Shown: positions 1 through 9,071 of the stretch, piece by piece
Layout of the letters: each line of letters begins with the position of its first letter
Position numbering within the stretch: position 1 is the first letter of the stretch
DNA from: Cognatiluteimonas lumbrici
Lineage (GTDB): Bacteria > Pseudomonadota > Gammaproteobacteria > Xanthomonadales > Xanthomonadaceae
Reading direction: 5' to 3'
Length of the DNA: 64,000 nt
Assembly (NCBI RefSeq): GCF_006476065.1
Contig: NZ_ML636798.1
Span: 2,058,207 to 2,122,206 of the forward strand
The notes under the pieces: model-generated
Seen by the model: only the letters and a program-made list of their open reading frames with translations
The model's database searches: none
Told to the model about the DNA's origin: nothing
Made by a program: the position numbers and the translations under genes

Positions 1-163
1 GGTTGATGCCCTGGCGGCGCAGCTCGGCCCGCACCATGTGCAGGCTCTTGGCGGTCTGTTCGCCCTTCATCCTGACACCGCGCTTGTCGGTGCCTTCCCA
101 GACGAACACCTCCAGTTTCAGGTCGCGGCTCGTGGGTCTCGCGGCGGATCGGCTAGCGGCCAT
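1..163 (-). CDS. pilC: Type IV pilus inner-membrane platform protein PilC (N-terminal fragment)
   Basis: Only the first 54 codons lie in the window; the gene runs off the left edge. The visible part reads MAASRSAARP, then a stretch with FVWEGTDKRG and MKGEQ, then VRAELRRQGIN. This is the usual cytoplasmic N-terminus of PilC/GspF platform proteins, which couple the PilB and PilT motors to the pilus. The ATG is 11 bases downstream of the pilB stop, so the two form an operon in the order pilB-pilC. The conserved GspF domains and membrane helices are outside the window. The assignment rests on the N-terminal pattern plus the adjacent pilB. Confidence 0.85.
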   Translation of the reverse strand, partial: MAASRSAARPTSRDLKLEVFVWEGTDKRGVRMKGEQTAKSLHMVRAELRRQGIN

Positions 164-174
164 GGTTCGTCACC

Positions 175-1911
175 TCAATCCTTCGTCACGCGGTTGATCT
201 CCGCGAGGCTGGTAATCCCGTTCTTCACCTTGAGCAGCGCCGACTGGCGCAGGTCGCGCACGCCGGAGCGCTGCGCGGCCTCGGTGATCTGCTGCACGTT
301 GCCGCCGGCCAGGATGATGGCCTGGATCTCGTCGGTCATCGGCATGACCTGGTAGATGCCGGTGCGGCCCTTGTAGCCCTCGGTGCAGTCCGAGCAGCCG
401 ACGGCCTCGTAGATCTTCAGCCCGGCGTCGATCTCTTCCTGGGTGAAGCCTTCCTCCAGCAGCACGGCGGCCGGCAACTCCTGCTCCTGCTTGCAGTCGT
501 GCAGCCGGCGCGCGAGGCGCTGCGCGACCACCAGGCTGACCGAGGAGGTGATGTTGAACGGCGCCACGCCCATGTTCATCAGGCGCGCGATGGTCTGCGG
601 CGCGTCGTTGGTGTGCAGGGTGGACAGCACCATGTGGCCGGTCTGCGCCGCCTTGACCGCGATCTCCGCGGTCTCCAGGTCGCGGATCTCGCCGACCATG
701 ATCACGTCCGGGTCCTGGCGCAGGAACGAGCGCAGCGCGGCCGCGAAGGTCATGCCGCGTTTGACGTTCTGCTGCACCTGGTTGATGCCGGGGACGCGGA
801 TTTCCACCGGGTCCTCGACCGTGCTGATGTTGCGCGAGTCGTCGTTGAGGATGTTCAGCGCGGTGTACAGCGACACGGTCTTGCCCGAGCCGGTCGGGCC
901 GGTGACCAGCACCATGCCGTAGGGCTTCTTCACCGCGTCGAGGAACAGCGCCTTCTGGTCGTCCTCGTAGCCGAGCTTCTCGATGCCCAGCTTGGCGGCG
1001 CCGCCGTCGAGCACGCGCAGCACGATCTTCTCGCCGAACAGGGTCGGCAGGGTGCTGACGCGGAAGTCGATCTGCTTGCTCTTGCTCAGGTTGAGCTTGA
1101 TGCGGCCGTCCTGCGGCACCCGCTTCTCGGCGATGTCGAGCTGCGACATCACCTTCAGGCGCGCGGCGATGCGCGGGCTCATCTTCACCGGGACCTTGGC
1201 GACCTGCTTGAGGATGCCGTCGATGCGCAGGCGCACGCGGTAGTCGGTCTCGTAGGGCTCGAAGTGGATGTCCGAGGCGCCCTTGCGGATGGCGTCCACC
1301 AGCACCTTGTTGATGAACTTGACGACCGGCGTGTCGTCGCCCTTGGCGTCCACGCCGGTGTCGCTGCCGGCCTCGTCCTCCTCGCCGCCGCTGACGTCGA
1401 GGTTCTCGAAGTCCTCGTCCTCGTCGTCGCCGCCCATCGCCGCGTTGAGCGACTCGGCCGACTCGAGCCACTTGTCGATGGTGGCGCGGATGCGCTCCTC
1501 GTCCACCAGTACCGGCTCGACCTTGAGGTTGGTCTGGAACTTGACCTCGTCGAGGGCGCGGTTGTTGGTCGGGTCGGCGATGCCGACGAACAGCTTGCCG
1601 CCCCGCTGGAACATCGGCAGCACGCAGTGCTTGCGGACCAGCTCCTCGCTCACCAGCTTGATCGCCGACTGCGCCGGGTCCATGGTGCTGATGTCGAACA
1701 CCGGGATGCCGAAGGCCACCGAGTTGGCGGCGGCCATCTGGATCGGCGCCACCAGCTTGTTGTCGATCAGGTACTGGGCCAGCGGGCGTTTTGCGACGGT
1801 CGCGGCCTCCATGGCCTCCCGCGCGGCCGCCTCGTCCAGCGCCCCGTCGATGACGAGTTGCCGGGCGATGCCGGTGATGCCGACCAGGTTGGCGTGCAGC
1901 GCGCTCGCCAT
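175..1911 (-). CDS. pilB: Type IV pilus assembly ATPase PilB
   Basis: A 578-residue hexameric ATPase that powers pilus extension at the inner membrane. An N-terminal MshEN-like domain is followed by an acidic linker (GGDDEDEDFENLD). The GspE/PilB ATPase core carries Walker A GPTGSGKT, an Asp box, Walker B DPDVIMVGEIRD and the His-box region AAQTGH. The zinc-binding region looks altered: GCSDC is present, but the first pair reads LHDCK rather than the usual CxxCK, so one cysteine seems missing. A start at 1974 is possible, but the ATG at 1911 is preferred: it follows an AAGAGG ribosome-binding site and gives the normal family length. pilC follows after 11 bases. Confidence 0.96.
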   Translation of the reverse strand: MASALHANLVGITGIARQLVIDGALDEAAAREAMEAATVAKRPLAQYLIDNKLVAPIQMAAANSVAFGIPVFDISTMDPAQSAIKLVSEELVRKHCVLPMFQRGGKLFVGIADPTNNRALDEVKFQTNLKVEPVLVDEERIRATIDKWLESAESLNAAMGGDDEDEDFENLDVSGGEEDEAGSDTGVDAKGDDTPVVKFINKVLVDAIRKGASDIHFEPYETDYRVRLRIDGILKQVAKVPVKMSPRIAARLKVMSQLDIAEKRVPQDGRIKLNLSKSKQIDFRVSTLPTLFGEKIVLRVLDGGAAKLGIEKLGYEDDQKALFLDAVKKPYGMVLVTGPTGSGKTVSLYTALNILNDDSRNISTVEDPVEIRVPGINQVQQNVKRGMTFAAALRSFLRQDPDVIMVGEIRDLETAEIAVKAAQTGHMVLSTLHTNDAPQTIARLMNMGVAPFNITSSVSLVVAQRLARRLHDCKQEQELPAAVLLEEGFTQEEIDAGLKIYEAVGCSDCTEGYKGRTGIYQVMPMTDEIQAIILAGGNVQQITEAAQRSGVRDLRQSALLKVKNGITSLAEINRVTKD

Positions 1912-1995
1912 CGCGAAGACCTCTTGATTCCCCATTGGCGACTTTACCCCAAACCCGGTACTCGCCAAGTGCAACCCCCGTCACACCCAGGCATT

Positions 1996-2049
1996 CCCTT
2001 CTCCCCGCCCGCAGGGAGAAGGTGCCCCGAAGGGGCGGATGAGGGGCGC
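1996..2049 (+). repeat. Composite palindromic repeat (type 3), intergenic copy
   Basis: A 54 bp element made of two adjacent palindromes (CCCTTCTCCCCGC...GGGAGAAGG and GTGCCCCGAAGGGGC), followed by GGATGAGGGGCGC. The same layout recurs at 36760-36815 and 47439-47496, where it lies inside genes. Here it sits between the divergent pilB and glycosyltransferase genes and is followed by another short hairpin (CCTCTCCCCGAGGGGG). No coding role is seen at this copy. Confidence 0.8.
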
Positions 2050-2082
2050 TTTTCCGCTACCCTCTCCCCGAGGGGGAAACCA

Positions 2083-2967
2083 ATGCACCTGTCCATCATC
2101 CTGCCCGCCAAGAACGAGGCGCCCGGCCTTCGCCAGGTCCTGCCGGGACTCCGCGCCCGCTATCCGGAGGCGGAAGTCATCGTGGTGGACGACGGCTCCA
2201 CGGACGAGACCGCGGCCGTCGCCGCGGAACACGGGGCCAGGGTCCTGTCGTCGCCGTACCCGATGGGCAACGGCGCCGCCATCAAGCGCGGGGCCAGGGC
2301 GGCCGGCGGCGAGATCCTGGTGTTCATGGACGCGGACGGGCAGCACGACCCGGCGCTGATCTCGCGGCTCCTGGACAAGCTGGACGAGGGCTACGACATG
2401 GTCGTGGGGGCCCGCGACGGGGCGGGGCAGGCCAGTGCCGGGCGTGGCCTGGCCAACGCCTTCTACAACCGGCTGGCGAGCTGGATGACCGGGCATCGCA
2501 TCGCGGACCTGACGTCGGGGTTCCGGGTCGTGCGCGCGGAGCGCTTCCGGCAGTTCCTGCACCTGCTGCCCAACGGGTTCAGCTACCCCACCACGAGCAC
2601 GATGGCGTTCTTCAGGAGCGCGTATCCGGTCGCCTACTTGCCGGTGCCGGTGGCGGCGCGGATCGGCAAGAGCCACATCCGCCCGGTCCGCGACGGGTTG
2701 CGGTTCCTGCTGATCATCTTCCGGATCGCGACGCTGTATTCGCCGCTGAAGCTGTTCGCGCCGGTCGGATTCACGTTCTTCCTGGTCGGGGCAAGCTACT
2801 ACGCCTACACCTTCGTGACGCTGCACCGGTTCACCAACATGAGCATGCTGCTGTTCAGCGCGGCGGTGATCGTGTTCCTGATCGGGCTCGTGTCGGAACA
2901 GATCACCAGCCTGACCTACCAGGCGGTCCGTTCGGAGCGTCGGCGCGATGACAAGCCGGGCGGTTGA
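2083..2967 (+). CDS. Glycosyltransferase family 2, dolichyl-phosphate-mannose synthase-like
   Basis: A 294-residue GT2 enzyme with N-terminal SIILPAKNE, nucleotide-sugar motif VVDDGSTDE and metal-binding MDADGQHDP. At least two hydrophobic helices at the C-terminus (roughly residues 205-250 and 260-280) suggest membrane attachment. The layout matches polyprenyl-phosphate sugar synthases of the DPM1/ArnC type, which load a sugar onto undecaprenyl phosphate. GT-C enzymes use such donors, and two GT-C-like proteins are encoded in the same locus at 12.3-16.3 kb, so this gene may supply their substrate (inference). The next gene overlaps its last 20 bases. The sugar cannot be read from the sequence. 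Confidence 0.85.
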   Translation: MHLSIILPAKNEAPGLRQVLPGLRARYPEAEVIVVDDGSTDETAAVAAEHGARVLSSPYPMGNGAAIKRGARAAGGEILVFMDADGQHDPALISRLLDKLDEGYDMVVGARDGAGQASAGRGLANAFYNRLASWMTGHRIADLTSGFRVVRAERFRQFLHLLPNGFSYPTTSTMAFFRSAYPVAYLPVPVAARIGKSHIRPVRDGLRFLLIIFRIATLYSPLKLFAPVGFTFFLVGASYYAYTFVTLHRFTNMSMLLFSAAVIVFLIGLVSEQITSLTYQAVRSERRRDDKPGG

Positions 2968-4183
2968 GGGCAAGCCGGGCCTGCTGGTGCTGGCGTCCAC
3001 CTACCCGCGCTGGAAGGACGATCCGGAACCCGGCTTCATCCATGAACTCTGCAAGCGGCTCGGCGCGGACTTCGATGTCACCGCGCTGGTGCCGGATGCG
3101 CCCGGCGCGGATCCCGACGGCGAGCTGGAAGGCGTGCACGTCGTCCGCTACCGGTACGCGCCCCGGCGCCTGCAGACGCTCGTCAACGATGGCGGCATCA
3201 ACGCGAACCTGAGGCGCGCGCGCTGGAAGTGGTTGCTGGTCCCCGGTTTCGTGCTGGCGCAGTACCTGCGGGCGCGGCGGCTGCTCGCGACCGGCAGGTT
3301 CTCGGCCGTCCATGCGCATTGGCTGCTGCCGCAAGGACTGGTGGCGTGGGCCATCGCCCGGCGCAAGGGCACGCCCTACGTGGTCACGTCGCATGGCGGG
3401 GACCTGTTCGGACTGCGCGGTGCCATGCTGGCGGCGCTGAAGCGGCTGGTGGCCGCCGGCTCCACCGGCATGAGCGTGGTCAGCAGCGCCATGCGCGACG
3501 AGGCGGCGCGGCTCGGGCTCCGGCCGCCGCACATCGCGGTGGTGCCGATGGGCGTGGACTTCGAAATACGGTTCGTCGCCGATCCGGGCGCCACGCGCGA
3601 GCGCGACCGGCTCATCTTCGTGGGCCGGCTGGTCGCGAAGAAGGGCGTGCGCCATCTCCTCGACGCGCTGCCGCTGGTGCTGGCCCGCCGCCCGGCGGCG
3701 ACGCTGGACATCATCGGTTTCGGTCCCGAGGAACCGGCGCTCCGCGCGCAGGTGGAGCGCCTCGGCCTCGGCGGCCACGTGCGCTTCCTCGGCGCCATGC
3801 CGCAGCACGAACTCCCGGCGCGCTTCGCGCGGGCGAGCGCGTTCGTCGCCCCGTTCGTGCGCGATCCGTCGGGCGACCAGGAGGGTTTGCCGGTGGCGCT
3901 GATGGAGGCGGTGGGTTGCGGGTGCCCGGCCATCGCCGGCTCGGTGCCGGGCCTGCAGGACCTGCTCGGCGAGCACCACGCCGAGGTTTGCGTGGACCCG
4001 ACGGACCTGCAAGCGCTCGCCGACAGGATCGTCGCGGTGCTGGAGGATCCGGAGGCCGCCGCCGCGCGTGCCGCGGCAATCCGGCGCACCGCGGTGGAAC
4101 GCCTCGACTGGTCACGCATCGGCGCCGCGTACTCGGAACTGATCCAGGCGAGCATCGCTCGCCGGGCGGGACGCCATGGCTAA
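2948..4183 (+). CDS. Glycosyltransferase family 4 (GT-B fold)
   Basis: A 411-residue retaining glycosyltransferase. The N-terminal acceptor domain opens with LLVLASTYPRW and contains AHWLLPQG and SHGGD. The C-terminal Glycos_transf_1 domain has IFVGRLVAKKG and then the EX7E-type donor motif in DQEGLPVALMEAVGCG. It probably adds a sugar to a lipid-linked glycan on the cytoplasmic face of the inner membrane. It overlaps the GT2 gene upstream by 20 bases and the methyltransferase downstream by 8, so the three are co-translated. Donor and acceptor are unknown. Confidence 0.85.
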   Translation: MTSRAVEGKPGLLVLASTYPRWKDDPEPGFIHELCKRLGADFDVTALVPDAPGADPDGELEGVHVVRYRYAPRRLQTLVNDGGINANLRRARWKWLLVPGFVLAQYLRARRLLATGRFSAVHAHWLLPQGLVAWAIARRKGTPYVVTSHGGDLFGLRGAMLAALKRLVAAGSTGMSVVSSAMRDEAARLGLRPPHIAVVPMGVDFEIRFVADPGATRERDRLIFVGRLVAKKGVRHLLDALPLVLARRPAATLDIIGFGPEEPALRAQVERLGLGGHVRFLGAMPQHELPARFARASAFVAPFVRDPSGDQEGLPVALMEAVGCGCPAIAGSVPGLQDLLGEHHAEVCVDPTDLQALADRIVAVLEDPEAAAARAAAIRRTAVERLDWSRIGAAYSELIQASIARRAGRHG

Positions 4184-4910
4184 GCAGCCCAAGCTCGTGC
4201 TGCGCGAGGCCTGCGTCCACGACCTCAGCCGGGACTGGGCGCCGGGCTCGTTCCTCGAGATGGGAGCGGGCACCGGGCAGATGACGCAGCTGTTCGTGGA
4301 GCGCGGGTTCCGCGCCACCTGCTACGACATCGGCGAGGACAGCCGCCGGATGGCCAGGGAGCGGCTTGCGCCGTACGGCGATCGCGCGACCGTGGTCGAC
4401 GACGTGGAAGGACTGGCGGCAGGGTCGTTCGACTACCTGTTCGCGTTCGAGGTGCTCGAGCACATCGAGGAGGACCAGGACGCCATCGGCGCCTGGAGCA
4501 GCTTCCTCCGTCCCGGCGGCAAGCTGCTGGTCTCGGTGCCTGCGCACGCGCGCAAGTTCGGTCGCTCGGACAGCCTGGTCGGGCACGTCCGGCGCTACGA
4601 GAAGCGGCAACTGCACGACCTGCTCGAGCGCGCAGGCTTCACCGACATCCGCATCGTCAACTATGGCTATCCGATCACCGAGCTGACGCGCCGGGTGTCC
4701 AACCGCCTGGTCAAGGCCGATCGCAGCTACGACAGCCTGTCACCCGTGCAGCGCAGCATCCGCAGCGCGCAGGCAAAGCCGAAGGCGATCCAGCGGGTGC
4801 TGTCCCTGTTCAGCGGCAACCTCGTGCTGCCGTTCGTGGTCGTGCAGCGCTGGTTCTACGACAGGGACCTGGGCGACGGCCTGGTCGCGACGGCCGTGCG
4901 TCGGGGGTGA
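4176..4910 (+). CDS. Class I SAM-dependent methyltransferase
   Basis: A 244-residue protein with Rossmann motif I LEMGAGTGQMT, an acidic residue after beta-2 (YDIGED), motif post-I VVDDVEG, and FEVLEHIEED as the motif II region. This is the Methyltransf_11/23 pattern. It starts inside the end of the GT4 gene and closes this three-gene unit, only 4 bases before the convergent GT4 gene at 4915. A role in methylating a sugar of the locus glycan is plausible but is inferred from context only. Confidence 0.8.
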   Translation: MAKQPKLVLREACVHDLSRDWAPGSFLEMGAGTGQMTQLFVERGFRATCYDIGEDSRRMARERLAPYGDRATVVDDVEGLAAGSFDYLFAFEVLEHIEEDQDAIGAWSSFLRPGGKLLVSVPAHARKFGRSDSLVGHVRRYEKRQLHDLLERAGFTDIRIVNYGYPITELTRRVSNRLVKADRSYDSLSPVQRSIRSAQAKPKAIQRVLSLFSGNLVLPFVVVQRWFYDRDLGDGLVATAVRRG

Positions 4911-4914
4911 CCTG

Positions 4915-6018
4915 CTACTGCCCGACGAGCCGCCGCAACCGCGGCTCGAGCCGCCCGATGATCCGTTGCCAGTCCTCGATCGGCAGGTCGGGCAGGACCG
5001 GGCGCATGGCCTGCTCGCGCAACCCGGCCGCCAGCGCCCCGGCGTCCCCGGCCGCGTACAGGCACTGCGGAGAACCGGCGAACAGCGCACCCATCGCACC
5101 GACATCGGCGGCCACCACCGGCAACCGGCAGGCCAGCATCTCGTAGGCCTTCTGCGGGAAGCAGTAGCGGCCGAACGGCGTGTCGAGGACGCAGATCGCG
5201 CCGACGTCCAGCGCGGAGAACAGTTGCGCCACCCGCGCGTGCGGCAGCGCGCCGAGGTAGTGCACGCGGTCGCCCGCGGGAGGCGGCAAACCGGGTTCAT
5301 GCGGGCCCGCCAGGACCAGGTGCATCCGTGGATCCTCCCCGCGGAGCTGCTCCCAGGCGGCATACAGCGCCTCGACGCCCTTGTCGCGGTACAGGCCGCC
5401 GGCCGTGCCCACCAGCAACGCATCGCGCGGCAGACCCAGCGCATCCCGGCTCTCGCCGCGGTCGCGCGGATGGAACACCGACTTGTCTACCGTGCTCGGC
5501 ATCGCGACCACCTCGCCGCGCGCGCGATAGCCGTGGACGACCAGTTCGCGTAGCGGCTCGCTGGTGGTGAGCACCAGGTCCGCGCGGCGGACCGCGCGCC
5601 GCAATGCCGTCACCATGCCCGGGATGCGTGCCTGGCCGAAGCCCTCGAAGTTGTCGTAGAGGTCCGCGACGAAGGGCACGCCCAGGCGACGCGCCAGCCA
5701 CGCGCCGAGCGCGACGTGGGGGATGTCGGAGGCGGCGACCAGGACGTCGGGCGAGAACGCGCGGAGCCGCCGCAGCAGGCGCAGCGGATATGCCAGCGTG
5801 CCGGCCCCGATGCCGTGGGAGTGCCATTCCAGCCGGCCCGGCGGCGCGTCGTGGGACCACTCGCCCTGTTCGTGCCCGCGCCGGTAGTCCAGGCAGTGGG
5901 CCTCGACGTCGTGGCCAAGCCGGGCGAGCTGGCCGGGGATCTCGTACAGCCGCGCGTAGCGGTCCAGGACCACGTCCTTGCCCATGTAGCGGCGCTTGCA
6001 GAGGTAGGCGATGCGCAC
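4915..6018 (-). CDS. Glycosyltransferase family 4 (GT-B fold)
   Basis: A 367-residue GT4 enzyme. The N-terminal half begins with a GTG start, MRIAYLCKRR. The C-terminal domain contains GTAGGLYRDKGVEAL and a donor-site stretch FPQKAYEMLACRLPVV, the EX7E-like region. It is three bases downstream of glf and belongs to the same minus-strand unit (GT2-glf-GT4). It could be the transferase that uses the UDP-galactofuranose made by Glf, although known galactofuranosyltransferases are mostly of other families, so this is speculative. Confidence 0.8.
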   Translation of the reverse strand: MRIAYLCKRRYMGKDVVLDRYARLYEIPGQLARLGHDVEAHCLDYRRGHEQGEWSHDAPPGRLEWHSHGIGAGTLAYPLRLLRRLRAFSPDVLVAASDIPHVALGAWLARRLGVPFVADLYDNFEGFGQARIPGMVTALRRAVRRADLVLTTSEPLRELVVHGYRARGEVVAMPSTVDKSVFHPRDRGESRDALGLPRDALLVGTAGGLYRDKGVEALYAAWEQLRGEDPRMHLVLAGPHEPGLPPPAGDRVHYLGALPHARVAQLFSALDVGAICVLDTPFGRYCFPQKAYEMLACRLPVVAADVGAMGALFAGSPQCLYAAGDAGALAAGLREQAMRPVLPDLPIEDWQRIIGRLEPRLRRLVGQ

Positions 6019-6021
6019 GGC

Positions 6022-7113
6022 TCAGTCCAGCAGGCGCCGGGCGGCGGCAAGCGCCGCCCCCACCACCTGGTCCATGTTGTAGTAGCGGTACTGCGCCAGC
6101 CGGCCCACGAACGTCACGCGCGACTCCTTTTCCGCGAGCGCCTCGTAGCGCTTGTAGAGCAGCTCGTTCTCCACCCGCGGCACCGGGTAGTAGGGGTCGC
6201 CTTCGGCCTGCGGATACTCGCGCACGATCGAGGTGCCGGCGTGCTGCTGCCCGGTCAGGTGCTTGAACTCGGTGATGCGGGTGTAGGCGTGGTCGTTCGG
6301 GTAGTTGACCGTTCCGACCGACTGGAACCTGGGCGTGCCCGGCAGGTGCTCGTGCTCGAAGCGCAGCGAACGGTACGGCAGGCGCCCGTGGCAGTGGCCG
6401 AAGTACTCGTCGATGGGCCCGGTGTAGACGATGTGCGGGAACGGGTGGCGGCCGCGCACCTCGTCGAAGGACACCCCCAGCTCCACGCTGATGTTGGGAT
6501 GGTCGAGGATGTTGGCGAACATCCGCGAGTAGCCCTCCAGCGGCATGGCCTGGAAGCGGTCGGTGAAGTAGCGGTCGTCGGTGTTGGTGCGCACCGGGAT
6601 GCGCGCGGCCACGCCCGCCTTCAGCTCGGAGGGATCGAGGCCCCACTGCTTGCGGGTGTAGCCGAGGAAGAACTTCTCGTACAGGTCGCGGCCGACGCTG
6701 TTGAGGACCACGTCCTCGCTGGTGCGGACCGGGTCGCGCGGTTCGCGCACCCGTTCGAAGAAGGCCTCGGCGCCGGCCTCGTCCAGGTCGAGTCCGTAGA
6801 GCTGGTTGAGGGTGTCGCGGTTGATCGGGAACGGGTACTCCCGGCCGTCGACGACCCCGCGCACGCGATGCTCGTACGGACGCCACCCGGTGAACCGCGA
6901 CAGCCACTCCCAGATGCGCTCGCCGTTCGTGTGGAAGATGTGCGGGCCATAGCGGTGCACCAGCACCCCGTGGGCGTCGGGTTCGTCGTAGGCATTGCCC
7001 GCGACGTGCGGGCGCTTGTCGATGACGAGCACGCGCCGCCCGGCGTCCGCCAGTTCGCGCGCGACGACGCTGCCGGCATAGCCGGCGCCGACGATCAGCG
7101 TGGGACTCGGCAA
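6022..7113 (-). CDS. glf: UDP-galactopyranose mutase
   Basis: A flavoenzyme of about 363 residues that converts UDP-galactopyranose to UDP-galactofuranose. It starts with an FAD-binding motif LIVGAGYAGSV and continues with VIDKRPHVAGNAY, the signature RYGPHIFHT, YTRKQWG, and IPVRTNTDDRYF, all typical of Glf. No ATG is available near the FAD motif. The best start is TTG at 7113, with AAGG six bases upstream. An alternative TTG at 7134 overlaps the stop of the upstream GT2 gene as TTGA. Its presence predicts galactofuranose in a surface or pilus glycan of this organism. Confidence 0.92.
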   Translation of the reverse strand: MPSPTLIVGAGYAGSVVARELADAGRRVLVIDKRPHVAGNAYDEPDAHGVLVHRYGPHIFHTNGERIWEWLSRFTGWRPYEHRVRGVVDGREYPFPINRDTLNQLYGLDLDEAGAEAFFERVREPRDPVRTSEDVVLNSVGRDLYEKFFLGYTRKQWGLDPSELKAGVAARIPVRTNTDDRYFTDRFQAMPLEGYSRMFANILDHPNISVELGVSFDEVRGRHPFPHIVYTGPIDEYFGHCHGRLPYRSLRFEHEHLPGTPRFQSVGTVNYPNDHAYTRITEFKHLTGQQHAGTSIVREYPQAEGDPYYPVPRVENELLYKRYEALAEKESRVTFVGRLAQYRYYNMDQVVGAALAAARRLLD

Positions 7114-7130
7114 GGGTGGCCTTGGCGCGG

Positions 7131-8183
7131 TCAAGCGCTCAACCCCAGTCGCCGCAGGAACTGGAATGGGCGGGATGCATGGTCCAGCCTGAGCGCTGCA
7201 AGGATCGCGATGTCCAACGCCTGCATCGGTCCGGCCGGCGCCATGCGCCGAAGGGCGGAGCGGCGATACGCCCCGTACATCCGCAGGCCCAGGGGCGCGG
7301 CGCGTATGCAGGCGCGTGCCCACTGCGACGCCACGGCCTTCCGGGCCGCGTCGTCGTCGAAGTGCCCCGCGAGCTTCAAGAGCCACTGCTCGATGTCGGC
7401 GAGGTCGCGGAACTCGCGGATGGAGCCCGGCGCGCGCACCAGGTTGTGCAGGTATTGCTCGCGATCGTCCGCCTCGATCCCCTGGCTGGACAGCAGGCCC
7501 AGGCGGATTCCGCGGGTCACCGCCTCCATGGCGAGCCGCCTCGACTGGGTGGCCTGGGCGGGGTGGCGCCGGTATCGGAGGAGCGGGATGGCCACGTTGG
7601 CCAGCCTGAAGCCGGACAGCGCGCGCGCGAACAGGTCGTAGTCCTCTGCCAGCCGCAGCTCGGCCCTGTAGCGGTGGCGGTCGAATACTTCGCGCCTCGC
7701 CATCACCGTCGGATGGCAGATGGCGCTCTGGAACAGCATCGTGGCGCGCAGCTCGGATTCGCCGTGCGGCCAGCGCACGGTCCGGGCGGGCCCTTGCCCG
7801 AACTCGGTGAACCAGCTGCCGCACAGGTCTACGCCAGTGCGCCGCAGGAAGGCGACCTGTGCCTCGAACCGCCCGGGCAGGCAGATGTCGTCGCCGTCCA
7901 GGATCGCGATCCAGTCCCCGCTTGCGGCATCCAGGGCGATGTTGCGGGCCGCCGATGGCCCGACGTTGCGCTCCAGCGGCACGACGCGGACGCGTGCGTC
8001 CCCGCGGGCGAGGTCGTCGGCCACTTCGCGGGTGGAATCGCCGGAAGCGTCGTCGACGAGGATGATTTCGTGCGGCGGCAGCGACTGGGCCAGCGCGGAC
8101 GCGACCGCCTCCCGGAGATAACGGGCGCAGTTGTGGACCGCGACGACTACGCTGACCCGGGGTTGCATTCCCGCGTTGCCCAT
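7131..8183 (-). CDS. Glycosyltransferase family 2
   Basis: A 350-residue GT2 protein with N-terminal VSVVVAVHN, DxD-type region IILVDDASGDST and AILDGDDICLPGRF, and CHPTVMARREVF and EDYDLFARAL further on. These are the standard motifs of inverting GT-A polysaccharide transferases. The start at 8183 follows AGGCAGG; a second ATG at 8168 is possible. It leads a minus-strand unit with glf and a GT4 gene and is divergent from the GT2 gene at 8214, with only 30 bases between starts. Confidence 0.85.
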   Translation of the reverse strand: MGNAGMQPRVSVVVAVHNCARYLREAVASALAQSLPPHEIILVDDASGDSTREVADDLARGDARVRVVPLERNVGPSAARNIALDAASGDWIAILDGDDICLPGRFEAQVAFLRRTGVDLCGSWFTEFGQGPARTVRWPHGESELRATMLFQSAICHPTVMARREVFDRHRYRAELRLAEDYDLFARALSGFRLANVAIPLLRYRRHPAQATQSRRLAMEAVTRGIRLGLLSSQGIEADDREQYLHNLVRAPGSIREFRDLADIEQWLLKLAGHFDDDAARKAVASQWARACIRAAPLGLRMYGAYRRSALRRMAPAGPMQALDIAILAALRLDHASRPFQFLRRLGLSA

Positions 8184-8213
8184 CCTGCCTGCTTCGGATT
8201 CCCGCAAAGCAGG

Positions 8214-9071
8214 ATGATAGCCTTTGCCACGGCAGGCCAAGGGGGATGTGCCATTACGGATGCAATCGCGACGGACGTCCCGATTCGTGCCGGGCGTGCA
8301 CCCCGGTTCACCATCGTCACGTCCACCTTCAACGCTGCCGCATCGCTCCCGCGTACCGCGCGGTCGCTCGCTGGCCAGACGTGCCGGGATTTCGAGTGGG
8401 TGGTGGTGGACGGCGCGTCGACCGACGGGACCGCCGAGGTCGCGCGTGGCTTCGGCGACCTGGTCGCGCGGCTCGTCTCGGAGCCGGACTCCGGCATCTA
8501 CGACGCCTGGAACAAGGTGTTGCCGCTGGTGCGCGGCGAGTGGGTCCTGTTCCTGGGCGCCGGCGATACGCTGTACGCGGACGACGTCCTCGAGCGGGTT
8601 TCCGCCGCGCTGGACTCGCTGTCGCCGGGGACGACGACCGCGTACGGCGACGTCACCGTCTTCGATCCTGCCACTGGCGAGGACACGCACGTGCGCAACG
8701 ACGGCTTCCAGGGGCTCGACGGCCCGTGGCGTGGGGGCCGCCCGGTGCTTCCCTGCCACCAGGGCGTGTTCCACCATGCGAAGGTGTTCGATGGCTTCCG
8801 GTTCGACCAGCGTTGTCGCATCTCCGCCGACAACGAACTGCTGCTGCGGGAGCTGCTGGCCGGCCGCGGGGCCAGGCTCGAACTGATGGTGGCGCGTTTC
8901 GAGGCCGGGGGAATCAGCGCCCAGCCCGCGGGCCGGCTGCGCATGGTCTGCGAGTCGGTCTACATCAACTGGAAGCTGGGGATCTTCTGGCGCCGTGCGC
9001 CGTACCAGCTGGCGGTGCTTGGCATCAACGCCTTGCTGCACCCATTGCGGCTGTTGCGCGCGCGCAGCTAG
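8214..9071 (+). CDS. Glycosyltransferase family 2 (WcaA-like)
   Basis: A 285-residue GT2 enzyme. Motifs are FTIVTSTFNAAASL, VVDGASTDGT, a position equivalent to DxD near FLGAGDTLY, and ISADNELLLREL. It resembles colanic-acid-type WcaA/WcaE transferases. The only ATG in frame before the catalytic domain is at 8214, leaving about 30 extra N-terminal residues, so a shorter non-ATG start cannot be excluded. Its TAG stop shares the palindrome CTAG (9068-9071) with the convergent DUF115 gene. Confidence 0.8.
   Translation: MIAFATAGQGGCAITDAIATDVPIRAGRAPRFTIVTSTFNAAASLPRTARSLAGQTCRDFEWVVVDGASTDGTAEVARGFGDLVARLVSEPDSGIYDAWNKVLPLVRGEWVLFLGAGDTLYADDVLERVSAALDSLSPGTTTAYGDVTVFDPATGEDTHVRNDGFQGLDGPWRGGRPVLPCHQGVFHHAKVFDGFRFDQRCRISADNELLLRELLAGRGARLELMVARFEAGGISAQPAGRLRMVCESVYINWKLGIFWRRAPYQLAVLGINALLHPLRLLRARS

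Noticed and set aside
499-2082. Long plus-strand open frame antisense to pilB and running into the GT2 gene
   Set aside because: Only the part from 2083 has glycosyltransferase motifs; the rest is a shadow of pilB.
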